Assembly (NCBI GenBank): GCA_046349435.1
Contig: JAXMCI010000025.1
Coordinates: forward strand, 46,848 to 110,847
Reading direction: 5' to 3'
From: JAXMCI01 sp046349435
GTDB taxonomy: Bacteria; Pseudomonadota; Alphaproteobacteria; Dongiales; Dongiaceae
Length of the DNA: 64,000 bases
In this document: positions 16,601-24,498 of the stretch, piece after piece
Numbering within the stretch: position 1 is the first letter of the stretch
How the letters are laid out: the number at the start of each line of letters is the position of its first letter
The notes under the pieces: generated by a model
Told to the model about the DNA's origin: nothing
Seen by the model: the letters and a program-made list of their open reading frames with translations, nothing else
Database searches by the model: none
Made by a program: the position numbers and the translations under genes

Positions 16601-17683
16601 GACCAGCTGGTCGCCGGCGGCACGAAGATCGCCAAGCCGGTGCTCAAGGCCAGCCTGCAGGCCGGCAAGCTGACGCTGTCGCAGTTCTCCGGCGGCCTCT
16701 ATGGCGGCACCCTGCAGGCCAGCGGCGAGCTGGCGAGCCGCGGCGTGCCCAGCCTGAATGCGGTGCTGAAGGCGGCGAACCTGCAGGTCGAGCAGCTCGC
16801 CAAGGTGAACTTCCTCGGCTCCAAGATCGGCGGCCCGCTGTCGCTCAATGCCAGCTTCCAGGCGACCGGCAACAGCCAGGCGGAGATGATCGAGAGCCTG
16901 AACGGCCAGGGCAAGCTGGGCGGCGCGGTCATGCTGCTGACCAAGGTCGAGCAGCAGGTCGGCGGCGCGCTGCTCGACCTGCTCGGCCAGAAGGTCAAGC
17001 AGGTGCGCGGCGTCACCGACGTGATCGGCGGCGCCTTCAACGACTTCGTCGGCTCGAACAATACGCTGAGCGGCGACTTCGTCATCCGCCGCGGCGTGCT
17101 GGAGACGCAGAACACGACGCTCGCCAACCCGCGCGCCAGGGCGGTGACGAGCGGCACGGTCAACCTGCCGGCCTATACGATGAACACCTCCACCGACGTG
17201 ATCCGCGGCCAGAGCAGCCAGCCCTACATCACGGTCGGCCTGGTCGGCCCGATCGACGGCCCGAACGTCAAGGTCTCCGGCGCCGGCTTCTCCTCCGGCA
17301 ATGGCGGCCAGGGCGGCGCCGCCGGCGGGCTGCTGCAGCAGGTGGCGCCGGGGCTCAGCAACAAGCTCGGCATCGGCAACAATAACAACAACAACGGCGG
17401 CTCGGTGCCGGACAGCGGCGCGCCGGGCGCCGGCGGCCTGCAGCCCGGCCAGACGGCGCCGAGCGGCAGCGCCGGCGCGGACAGCGGCAACGGCGGCAAC
17501 GGCAACGGCAACGGCACGGCGACCCAGGACGCCGCGCCCGGCGCCGGCGGCCTGCAGCCCGGCCAGCAGGCCCCCGCGCAGCAGCAGAGCCAGACCCAGA
17601 AGAAGAAGAAAAAGAACCAGAATCAGAACTCGAACCAGCAGAAGCTGAACACGCTGATCCCGCAGCTCTTCAACAACCAGTAG
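13640..17683 (+). CDS. AsmA-family protein
   Basis: 1347 residues from ATG 13640. One N-terminal membrane anchor (LLIGLGVLVALIIAAIVIG, about residues 5-23) is followed by the family start FVDWNSYKAQIAAKAKEATG and DGNIALSILPSPTLSVAKV, then repetitive beta-rich segments of the chorein-like fold, and a C-terminal AsmA_2 domain with NASFQATGNSQAEMIESLNG and GVLETQNTTLANPRA. Such proteins sit in the inner membrane with a large periplasmic part and are tied to outer-membrane lipid transport. The family core ends near residue 1230. The tail is low complexity: glycine/asparagine-rich, two copies of APGAGGLQPGQ, a lysine run and a glutamine/asparagine-rich end. A GGGSGGGNGG-like linker lies near residues 940-965. 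Function follows from family only. Confidence 0.88.
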   Translation: MLKKLLIGLGVLVALIIAAIVIGPQFVDWNSYKAQIAAKAKEATGRDLAIDGNIALSILPSPTLSVAKVRFANAPGGSVPDMATLDSLDVQVALLPLIQGVIKVESVTLVAPKIVLETLPDGTPNWQLTPEKTGGGGEGSGGGGRQLAIQLDKLSIERGTLIYRDAAGTSQSVENLAAQVSAGSLKGPFLATGSATVRGTPVKFDLSTGALDGQQPATVDIAVVLTDPGAKLAFNGSMSLAATPPAVSGKLRAEGGDLAKLIGTVVPAMKGGLPPNLSQAFAVNGDVAVATPAASIKNLSLRLGDAQAAGQLLLDTGTPLKADLTLALQRVDLDKLLGPEGAAPAAGGGEAPAAPAAPSAAQPAGAPAAGFALPDNVEVKVAISADAVTYKGGIIGNAKLQAALAKGVLEITRVSADLPGSSSFMVAGRVAPAQGLPGFTGTLNAKSDNLRGIFDWLKLPRPNVAPDRLRKVTVAAKLAATPASVQVSELDLRFDATKISGGAVVSLPQAGGRTRPAYGVGIAIDQINLDGYMPQPGKPAAAGSGQADKTAKPAAAKPGLPLDGLKPLAAIDANVEVKIGTLVANGQTARNVHLDATLQGGKLTLRDASVKDFAGGSGALSGTVSDLAGNPRFDTQLDLAAGDAGKVLLFAGMANPPPGLGAVKVGGKLAGGGQEVSYDLSFSLAGIGASGAAKGKVAGIGAGVPRIDSTFQLSAKDAGPLLALAGRPGAGKLGALSISGKAASGADDLTYNVTLTLAGIGGRGSLDGRITQLTGTPQVDTKLDLKADNPGPLLAMAGVGGDLGGKTGPLGVAGTLRGGADRMALDLTLAAFGGNAAIKGEVGAGQSPPSFALDISANHPDIQKLAAALTGAAPGGGPSGPFKLSTQAKGTARKATLSNIVVEAGPSRLTGNVAYDGSASRPRIDADLQAGTLDLAALGAGGGSGGGNGGASGGGSGNAGGGGGHWSRKPMDFSALDKLDGNFSFTADQLVAGGTKIAKPVLKASLQAGKLTLSQFSGGLYGGTLQASGELASRGVPSLNAVLKAANLQVEQLAKVNFLGSKIGGPLSLNASFQATGNSQAEMIESLNGQGKLGGAVMLLTKVEQQVGGALLDLLGQKVKQVRGVTDVIGGAFNDFVGSNNTLSGDFVIRRGVLETQNTTLANPRARAVTSGTVNLPAYTMNTSTDVIRGQSSQPYITVGLVGPIDGPNVKVSGAGFSSGNGGQGGAAGGLLQQVAPGLSNKLGIGNNNNNNGGSVPDSGAPGAGGLQPGQTAPSGSAGADSGNGGNGNGNGTATQDAAPGAGGLQPGQQAPAQQQSQTQKKKKKNQNQNSNQQKLNTLIPQLFNNQ

Positions 17684-17906
17684 GGCGGAGCGCTCGCCCT
17701 TCGACAGGCTGCTAACAAAGTCGAGGGTCGCGCTGCAATTCCCTCCCCCCTTGCGCGGGAGCGGGCGCTGTGGCGGCGCGGCGCGTCTACCTTCAACGTG
17801 CGATCCGCGGCGACGCTCATGCCCAGCTTGTCGAAGCATGAAGGAGCGCCAGGTCACCTTTGCCGGCTTCGTGGCTTCGCGTGCGCCATTCCGGCGTTTC
17901 CGCCGC
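17684..17906. other. Intergenic region with repeat half-sites
   Basis: No gene seen. It holds CTTCGACAGGCT near 17699 and the inverted AGCTTGTCGAAGCATG near 17826, both of the dispersed repeat family also present at 5590-5629, and near 17865 a CTTCGTGGCTTCGCGTG stretch resembling the distal part of the repeats near 7.56 and 7.93 kb. Confidence 0.4.
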
Positions 17907-18134
17907 TCAGATCTCGCCCCGCCGGGTCGCCGCCAGCACCGCGACGCGCACCGCGCTCGCCAGGTTGCCCGGTGCGGGGGACTCGCTGCGCTCGCGGTCG
18001 ATCGCCGCGACCATGGCGTTGAGCGACAGGCCGCGGCGCCGCGCCAGCGCCTCGAGCCCGTCCCAGAAGGCCGGCTCGAGGGTCAGGCTGGTGGCGTGGC
18101 CGGCCAGCAGGACGGAGCGCTTGCGCAGCGTCAT
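17907..18134 (-). CDS. Ribbon-helix-helix protein (RHH_4 type)
   Basis: 75 residues. The opening MTLRKRSVLLAGHATSLTL gives the DNA-contacting strand, EPAFWDGLEALARRRGLSL and NAMVAAIDRER the two helices. This family of short alphaproteobacterial proteins usually lies next to fumC and DUF4169, as here, where it starts 14 bases downstream of the fumC stop. It is probably in an operon with fumC and may be a transcriptional regulator of unknown target. The C-terminal half is alanine/valine-rich and shows no further domain. Confidence 0.8.
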   Translation of the reverse strand: MTLRKRSVLLAGHATSLTLEPAFWDGLEALARRRGLSLNAMVAAIDRERSESPAPGNLASAVRVAVLAATRRGEI

Positions 18135-18148
18135 CGGCGTCTTCCAGG

Positions 18149-19552
<1,404 letters not shown>

Positions 19553-19698
19553 GCGAGGGCTCCTCTGCTGGGCCGGGGCGCCAGTCTTAGCCCCGAACGC
19601 GCGCCATGAAAAATCTTTCGGCCGGGCTGTCGATTCCCGGCCGCGCCGCGCGACTAAGGGACGTAGCAAACGGGTCAATGCCCGCAAAGGAGGGTAGG

Positions 19699-20055
19699 AT
19701 GCAATACATGCTGCTGATCTATTCCGCCGAGGAGAAGGCGGCGGAGATGTCGCCGGAGCAGATGGGCGCCCTGCACGGCGCCTATCGCGACTTCACCCGG
19801 GGGATCGTCGAGTCCGGGCAGTTCAAGGCCGGCGACGCGCTCGAGCGCACCGCGACCGCGACCACCGTCCGGGTGCGCAACGGCAAGACGCTGATGACCG
19901 ACGGCCCGTTCGCCGAGACCCACGAGCAGCTCGCCGGCTACTACCTGATCGAGGCCGCCAATCTCGACGAGGCGACGGCGATCGCCGCCCGCGTGCCGAG
20001 CGCCGCCTTCGGCTCGATCGAGGTCCGGCCGGTCCGCGTCATGACGGACATGTAG
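19699..20055 (+). CDS. YCII/DGPF-domain protein
   Basis: 118 residues from ATG 19699, with a strong AAGGAGGG ribosome binding site 6 bases upstream. MQYMLLIYSAEEKAAEMSPE and LMTDGPFAETHEQLAGYYLI (the DGPF motif) define the family, a ferredoxin-like dimeric fold related to YciI. The gene ends 2 bases before the sigma factor start. DGPF genes are the standard partners of ECF42-type sigma factors and are usually part of their regulon, possibly controlling sigma activity or acting as small enzymes. Confidence 0.9.
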   Translation: MQYMLLIYSAEEKAAEMSPEQMGALHGAYRDFTRGIVESGQFKAGDALERTATATTVRVRNGKTLMTDGPFAETHEQLAGYYLIEAANLDEATAIAARVPSAAFGSIEVRPVRVMTDM

Positions 20056-20057
20056 CC

Positions 20058-21341
20058 TTGGGCCCGGACCGTCCGGCGGAGCCGGCACCGGACGGTCCGG
20101 CCGAGGCGATCGCCACCCTGTTCCGCGCCGAGCGCGGCCGCCTCGTCGCCACGCTGATCCGCCTGCTCGGCGATTTCGACCTCGCCGAGGAGGCGTTGCA
20201 GGACGCGCTCGCCGCCGCGCTCCGGCAATGGCCGCGCGACGGCACCCCGGCCTCGCCGCGCGCCTGGCTGGTCGGCACGGCGCGGCACAAGGCGCTCGAC
20301 CGCATGCGCCGCCGGGCGCTCGACCGGCGCAGCCAGCGGGCGCTCGGGGACGAGGCGGGCGAGGAGGCCGCCGCGCCGCCGCCGGAGCAGGACCGGGAGC
20401 TGCCGGACGACCGGCTGCGGCTGATCTTCACCTGCTGCCACCCGGCGCTGGCGCCGGAGGCCCAGGTGGCCCTGACCCTGCGCACCGTCTGCGGGCTCGA
20501 GACCGATGCGATCGCCCGCATCTTCCTGATGCCGCCGGCCACCATGGCGCAGCGCCTGGTGCGGGCCAAGCGCAAGATCCGCGATGCCGGCATCCCCTAT
20601 CGCGTGCCGCCGCCGGAGGACCTGCCGGAACGGCTGGCGGCGGTGCTGGCGGTCGTCTACCTGGTGTTCACCGAGGGCTACGCGCCGGGCCGCGGCGCCA
20701 CCCTGCTGCGGCCGGAGCTGTGCGCCGAGGCGATCCGGCTCGGCCGGCTGCTGGTCGAGCTGATGCCGGGCGCCACCGAGGCCGGCGGGCTGCTGGCGCT
20801 GATGCTGCTGCAGGATGCGCGCCGCGCCGCGCGGCTCGACGGCGCCGGCGAGCTGGTGCTGCTCGAGGCGCAGGACCGCACGCTGTGGGACGAGGCGCAG
20901 ATCGCCGAGGGGCGGGCGCGCGTGCGGGCCGCGCTCGCGGCGGGGCCGCCCGGCTCCTATGCCATCCAGGCGGCGATCGCCGCGCTGCATGCCGAGGCGC
21001 GCACCGCGGCGGAGACCGACTGGCGGCAGATCGCGGCGCTCTATGCCGTGCTGCAGCGCGTCGCGCCGTCGCCGGTGATCGAGCTCAACCGCGCCGTCGC
21101 CGTGGCGATGGTCGACGGGCCCGAGGCCGGGCTGCGGCTGGTCGATGCGCTGGCGGCGCGGCGCGAGCTCGCCGGCCACGCGCCGCTGCCGGCGGTGCGC
21201 GCCGACCTGCTGCGCCGCCTCGGCCGGCCGGCCGAAGCGGCCGAGTGCTACCGCGCCGCGCTCGCTCTCACCGCGGTCGAGCCGGTGCGCCGGCTGCTCC
21301 GCCGCCGGCTGGCCGAGCTGGGCCGCGGCGGCTGCGGCTGA
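20058..21341 (+). CDS. RNA polymerase sigma factor, ECF42 type with C-terminal extension
   Basis: 427 residues from TTG 20058, two bases after the DGPF stop; no better ATG or GTG lies nearby. Region 2 covers AIATLFRAERGRLVATLIRL to WLVGTARHKALDRMRRRAL, region 4 runs from LIFTCCHPALAPEAQVALTL to TMAQRLVRAKRKIRDAGI. The long C-terminal part, with YLVFTEGYAPGRGATLLRPE and helical repeats (SYAIQAAIAALHAEA, PVIELNRAVAVAMVDGPEAG), is the TPR-like extension that marks ECF42. In this group the extension replaces an anti-sigma factor in controlling activity. The upstream DGPF gene is its usual partner, so the two form one regulatory unit. Confidence 0.9.
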   Translation: MGPDRPAEPAPDGPAEAIATLFRAERGRLVATLIRLLGDFDLAEEALQDALAAALRQWPRDGTPASPRAWLVGTARHKALDRMRRRALDRRSQRALGDEAGEEAAAPPPEQDRELPDDRLRLIFTCCHPALAPEAQVALTLRTVCGLETDAIARIFLMPPATMAQRLVRAKRKIRDAGIPYRVPPPEDLPERLAAVLAVVYLVFTEGYAPGRGATLLRPELCAEAIRLGRLLVELMPGATEAGGLLALMLLQDARRAARLDGAGELVLLEAQDRTLWDEAQIAEGRARVRAALAAGPPGSYAIQAAIAALHAEARTAAETDWRQIAALYAVLQRVAPSPVIELNRAVAVAMVDGPEAGLRLVDALAARRELAGHAPLPAVRADLLRRLGRPAEAAECYRAALALTAVEPVRRLLRRRLAELGRGGCG

Positions 21342-21349
21342 GCGGCGGC

Positions 21350-22331
21350 TCAGCGCGGCGGCACCAGCCGCCCGGCGGCGCCGTCCCAGCGCCAGATCGG
21401 CAGGCCGGGCCGCAGCGCGACGCCGCCGACCCAGCGGTCGATGCCGTGCTGCGACACCGCGTCGGCGGCGCCGCCGAGCACGGCGCGGCCGAGCGGCGTC
21501 AGCTGCAGCGGCAGCGCCGAGGGATTGCCGCCGGGGGCGGCCAGCCGGCGTCGCTGGCGGCCGCAGCAGCGGCGCCGGGCCGGCCGAGAGCCGTCGCAGG
21601 AGCGCCCAGAGCATGATGTCGCCGAGCCAGGGCGCCGGCTCGGCGCGCTGCACGGCGGCGAACACCTCGTTGACGGTGGCCGCGCCGTCGGCGAGCGCGC
21701 GCAGGCTGAGCCGCTCGCTGGCGGCGAGGCCGTCATCGGCCCCCGGCAGCTCGGCGAGGTGGCGCCGGAGCGCGCCGGCGAGGAACGGCAGCGCGGCGGT
21801 GTCGCCCCCGGCGAGCTCGGCCAGGGCGGTCGGCTCCGGCGCGGCGAAGGCGGCCCAGGCCCGGCAGGCGAGGGCCAGCGCCTCCGGGCCGACCGGCCGG
21901 CGCTGCGGGAAGAGCTCGGCCAGCTCGGGGGCGCCGAGATTGCCGAGCCCGATGAAGCGCGCAATGCCGGGATAGCGGTCGATGGTGACCATGGTGAGCC
22001 GGCCGCGCGGCGGCCGCCGCGCCAGCCGGTCGAGCAGGCGGATCAGCACCGCCTGGTCGAACAGGTCGTGCTCGAACCACAGCACGATCTCCGCCTCGTC
22101 CCGGGCCGCCTCGAGCCCGGCATCCTGGGCCGCGAGGTCGGCGGCGACGGCGTCCGGCGCCAGGCCGTAGGCGGCGGCGATCCAGGCGGCGCGGCGGCGG
22201 CGGAAGGCGGCGTCGTCGAGGCCCGCCGGGACCGGGCCCTGGCAGAGCGGGTCGGCCCAGCGCAGGAAGCGGCCGGGCAGCACGGCGGCGAGCTTGTCGC
22301 GGATGTCGTCGCCGCAACGCAGATGCAGCAT
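21350..22331 (-). pseudogene. DUF1835 domain protein, frameshifted
   Basis: Minus strand from ATG 22331 behind GGAGAG. MLHLRCGDDIRDKLAAVLPG and LRWADPLCQGPVPAG form the DUF1835 start, EIVLWFEHDLFDQAVLIRLL the conserved middle, and VTIDRYPGIARFIGLGNLGA the next block. Around 21545-21590 the frame must change: the sequence up to LLRRLSAGPAPLL continues as NPSALPLQLTPLGRAVLGG and LRPGLPIWRWDGAAGRLVPP to the stop at 21350 in another frame. One indel joins them into about 325 residues. DUF1835 proteins are of unknown function. Either the gene is broken or the base count in the GC run near 21560 is wrong. Confidence 0.7.
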
Positions 22332-22405
22332 CGCCTCTCCCGCCTTGCGCCGCCCGGTCCCGTGCCGGCCGGCCGGGCGCGACCGCCCGGCCTCCAGCCC
22401 GACGT

Positions 22406-22603
22406 TCAATTCCAACGCTCCCAATCCTGCACCGGATGCAGCCCGATGTCGCGCCGCAGATGGTTGCCGAGCCGCTCGTGGCGCGGCGCACGGCGCCGGC
22501 GGGGGTGCCGTTGCGATACGGGCCGGCCGACGAGCCAGAGGAACATGCGCACCAGGATCGAGGGGCGCATCCTGCGCCCGAGATATGGGTCGAAAGGAGT
22601 CAT
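22406..22603 (-). CDS. DUF1127-type small protein
   Basis: 65 residues from ATG 22603, preceded on the minus strand by a purine-poor leader without an obvious binding site. The sequence has a hydrophobic helix (RPSILVRMFLWLVGRPVS), an arginine-rich middle and the tail RLGNHLRRDIGLHPVQDW, which matches the DUF1127/YjiS hallmark (LxRDIGL). These small basic proteins act in RNA turnover and phosphate or carbon regulation in some alphaproteobacteria. A second member with nearly the same tail lies at 29319-29528. Confidence is moderate because the N-terminus differs from the typical family. Confidence 0.65.
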   Translation of the reverse strand: MTPFDPYLGRRMRPSILVRMFLWLVGRPVSQRHPRRRRAPRHERLGNHLRRDIGLHPVQDWERWN

Positions 22604-22795
22604 CACCTGCCTGTGGTTGCGGTTGCGGCCGCCGGACCGCACGCCCCGGCGGCGGGGGCGTCCTGGCGGGGACGGGGATCCCCGGCCGGGACACGGCTGG
22701 CGTGCGGTGCACAAGAAGCTAGGCACGCAGTCCTTCGCGAGCATCGGGAAGGGCTCCCCATATTGCCGGCGAGCCCTCCCCATCTTGCGTGCGGG

Positions 22796-23638
22796 TCAGC
22801 GCTTGGTCACGATCACCTCGAGATACTCGCCCGGCACCACCATGGAGCCGTCGCCGGAGCGGTTGAACTGGCCGATCAGCGCGAGCACGTCGGCGGTGAG
22901 CGCCTGCTGCCCGTCGGGCTGCAGCGCCGCGAAGGCCTTGAGCAGCGGGCCGTAGTAGCCGCGGAAGACTTCCAGCCAGTGCTCGGCGGAGCGGTAGCGG
23001 AAGACGAAGCTGCGCTGCGCCGTGACGACCGACTGCGCCTGCGGCTGGAACATCTCGAAGATGCGCGCCCGGGTGCCCCAGAGGGCCGGCGAGCGGGCGC
23101 CGGCCGGGGGCGGCAGGTGCCGGCCGATGGTCTTGAAGAGCTGGCCGATGAAGCCCTCGGGCGTCCAGTTGGCGAGCCCGATCTTGCCGCCCGGGCGGCA
23201 GACGCGCAGCAGCTCGGCCGCGGCGCGATCCTGGTCGGGGGTGAACATCACCCCGAAGGTCGAGATCACCGCGTCGAAGCTGCGGTCGGGAAAGGGCAGC
23301 GCCTCGGCGTCGGCCTCGCGGAAATCGACGGTCAGCCGCTCGGCCGCGGCGCGCTGGCGGCCGCGCTCCAGCAGAGCGGGGACGTAGTCGGTCGACACCA
23401 CCTCGCACCAGCGCCGCGCCGCCGCCAGCGTGGCGTTGCCATTGCCGGCGGCGACGTCGAGGACGCGCTGGCCGGCGCGCAGGTCGAGCGCCTCGCAGAG
23501 CTCCTCGCCGACGATCTGCAGCGTGGTGCCGACGACGGCGTAGTCGCCGGAGGACCAGGCGCCCTTCTGGCGAGTCTTGAGGGCGGCGAGGTCGGGGGCG
23601 GGTTGCGGCTCGCCGGAGACGGCGACGGACATGGCCAT
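22796..23638 (-). CDS. Class I SAM-dependent methyltransferase
   Basis: 280 residues. The SAM-binding motif I is VLDVAAGNGNATLAAARR (glycine-rich loop), followed by the acidic end of strand 2 in VVSTDYVPALLERGRQ, motif II-like FREADAEALPFPDRSFDAV and motif III LRVCRPGGKIGLANWTPEG. It belongs to the UbiE/Methyltransf_11 group with an N-terminal cap and a C-terminal helical part. The substrate cannot be deduced; neighbours are a GFA protein and two large regulators. The gene is 174 bases downstream of the GFA gene on the same strand, separated by a strong hairpin. Confidence 0.85.
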   Translation of the reverse strand: MAMSVAVSGEPQPAPDLAALKTRQKGAWSSGDYAVVGTTLQIVGEELCEALDLRAGQRVLDVAAGNGNATLAAARRWCEVVSTDYVPALLERGRQRAAAERLTVDFREADAEALPFPDRSFDAVISTFGVMFTPDQDRAAAELLRVCRPGGKIGLANWTPEGFIGQLFKTIGRHLPPPAGARSPALWGTRARIFEMFQPQAQSVVTAQRSFVFRYRSAEHWLEVFRGYYGPLLKAFAALQPDGQQALTADVLALIGQFNRSGDGSMVVPGEYLEVIVTKR

Positions 23639-23757
23639 GATCGTGCTCCACGGTTGGTTGCGGCCGCCCCACAGGGGCTGCGGCAGCGGCCAGGGGAACG
23701 GTGGGGGAGGGCCGTGGAGCCCGGCGTGGGCAGGGGCGTGGAAACGACCGTGGAATC

Positions 23758-23789
23758 GGCGCCCTCCCGCGCCGAAGCGGGAGGGCGCC
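23758..23789 (-). terminator. Strong hairpin downstream of the GFA gene
   Basis: Perfect 13-bp stem GGCGCCCTCCCGC / GCGGGAGGGCGCC with a 6-base loop, which on the minus strand contains TTCG. No run of T follows, so it is a hairpin that may slow or end transcription, or stabilise the GFA mRNA end. Confidence 0.5.
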
Positions 23790-23812
23790 GGACCGTGGTC
23801 CTAGGCGGGACC

Positions 23813-24235
23813 CTACTCGCGGACGACCTCGCCCGAGCCGCCGAACTCGGCGGGAAAGTCCTTCAGCTTGGGCAGGCCGTCGCGCATCGGCAGTACAGTC
23901 TCGGCGTAGTTGACGTGCACGCCCGGCTTGAAGTCGAGTGTCGGGATGGTGGCGGCGAAGACGTCGACCAGCCCGAGCGGCGGATGCGCCGCCATCAGGT
24001 GACCGCCGCAGGCCTTGCAGTACTGCCGCTGGCTGAGCGGCGTCTTCTGGTAGGTGGCGACGTGCTCGGCACCCTTGGTCACCGCCACCGCCTCTGGCTT
24101 CCACAGGGTGAAGGCGTTGACCGGACCGCCCGACCAGGAGCGGCAGGACCGGCAATGGCAATAGCCCATCGCCGCCGGCTCGCCCGTCACCTTGACCTCG
24201 ACCTTGCCGCAGAAGCAGGTTCCAACGTGGGTCAT
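23813..24235 (-). CDS. GFA-family (CENP-V/GFA domain) zinc-binding protein
   Basis: 140 residues. The zinc ligands are GTCFCGKVEVKV, CHCRSCRSWSG and CKACGGHL, spaced as in the GFA fold (glutathione-dependent formaldehyde-activating enzyme). Despite the family name, most members have not been shown to act on formaldehyde. The variant TCFCGKV opening and the KPGVHVNYAETVLPM C-terminal part match the proteobacterial subgroup. It is cytoplasmic. Upstream, a 263-base intergenic region separates it from the divergent SARP-type regulator, so that regulator may control it. Confidence 0.88.
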   Translation of the reverse strand: MTHVGTCFCGKVEVKVTGEPAAMGYCHCRSCRSWSGGPVNAFTLWKPEAVAVTKGAEHVATYQKTPLSQRQYCKACGGHLMAAHPPLGLVDVFAATIPTLDFKPGVHVNYAETVLPMRDGLPKLKDFPAEFGGSGEVVRE

Positions 24236-24397
24236 CTGTCGTTTCCTTCCTGTTGCCAGCTCAGCCTGTCGTCGATCGCGTGCTTCGGGCGGAGGCTATG
24301 CGCCCGCCGTCCGGATCGCATCGGGAGGCGATCCCCATCTTGGCCGCTCGACTCCCTATGGCGGCACCGCCGCGAGACCGGCGCGGGTGCCGCAATT

Positions 24398-24426
24398 TTG
24401 ACTCGATGATGGCGTGAATGTAAGCA
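24398..24426 (+). promoter_or_regulatory. Candidate promoter of the SARP-type regulator gene
   Basis: TTGACT at 24398-24403 and TAAGCA at 24421-24426 with a 17-base spacer, in a locally AT-richer patch about 70 bases before the putative GTG start. The -10 box is weak. Nothing else in the 24236-24498 interval looks like a gene. Confidence 0.35.
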
Positions 24427-24498
24427 TCACAGGCTCCCTGCGGACGGCCGGCGCCGGGCGCGGCCGCCGCGCCGCGAGCCCGACCGTGCCGGCCCGTC

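Noticed and set aside
13505..17857. A 1450-codon open frame on the minus strand opposite the AsmA gene
   Set aside because: Composition is arginine/alanine/glycine-rich without domains; it is the antisense shadow of a codon-biased gene on the plus strand.
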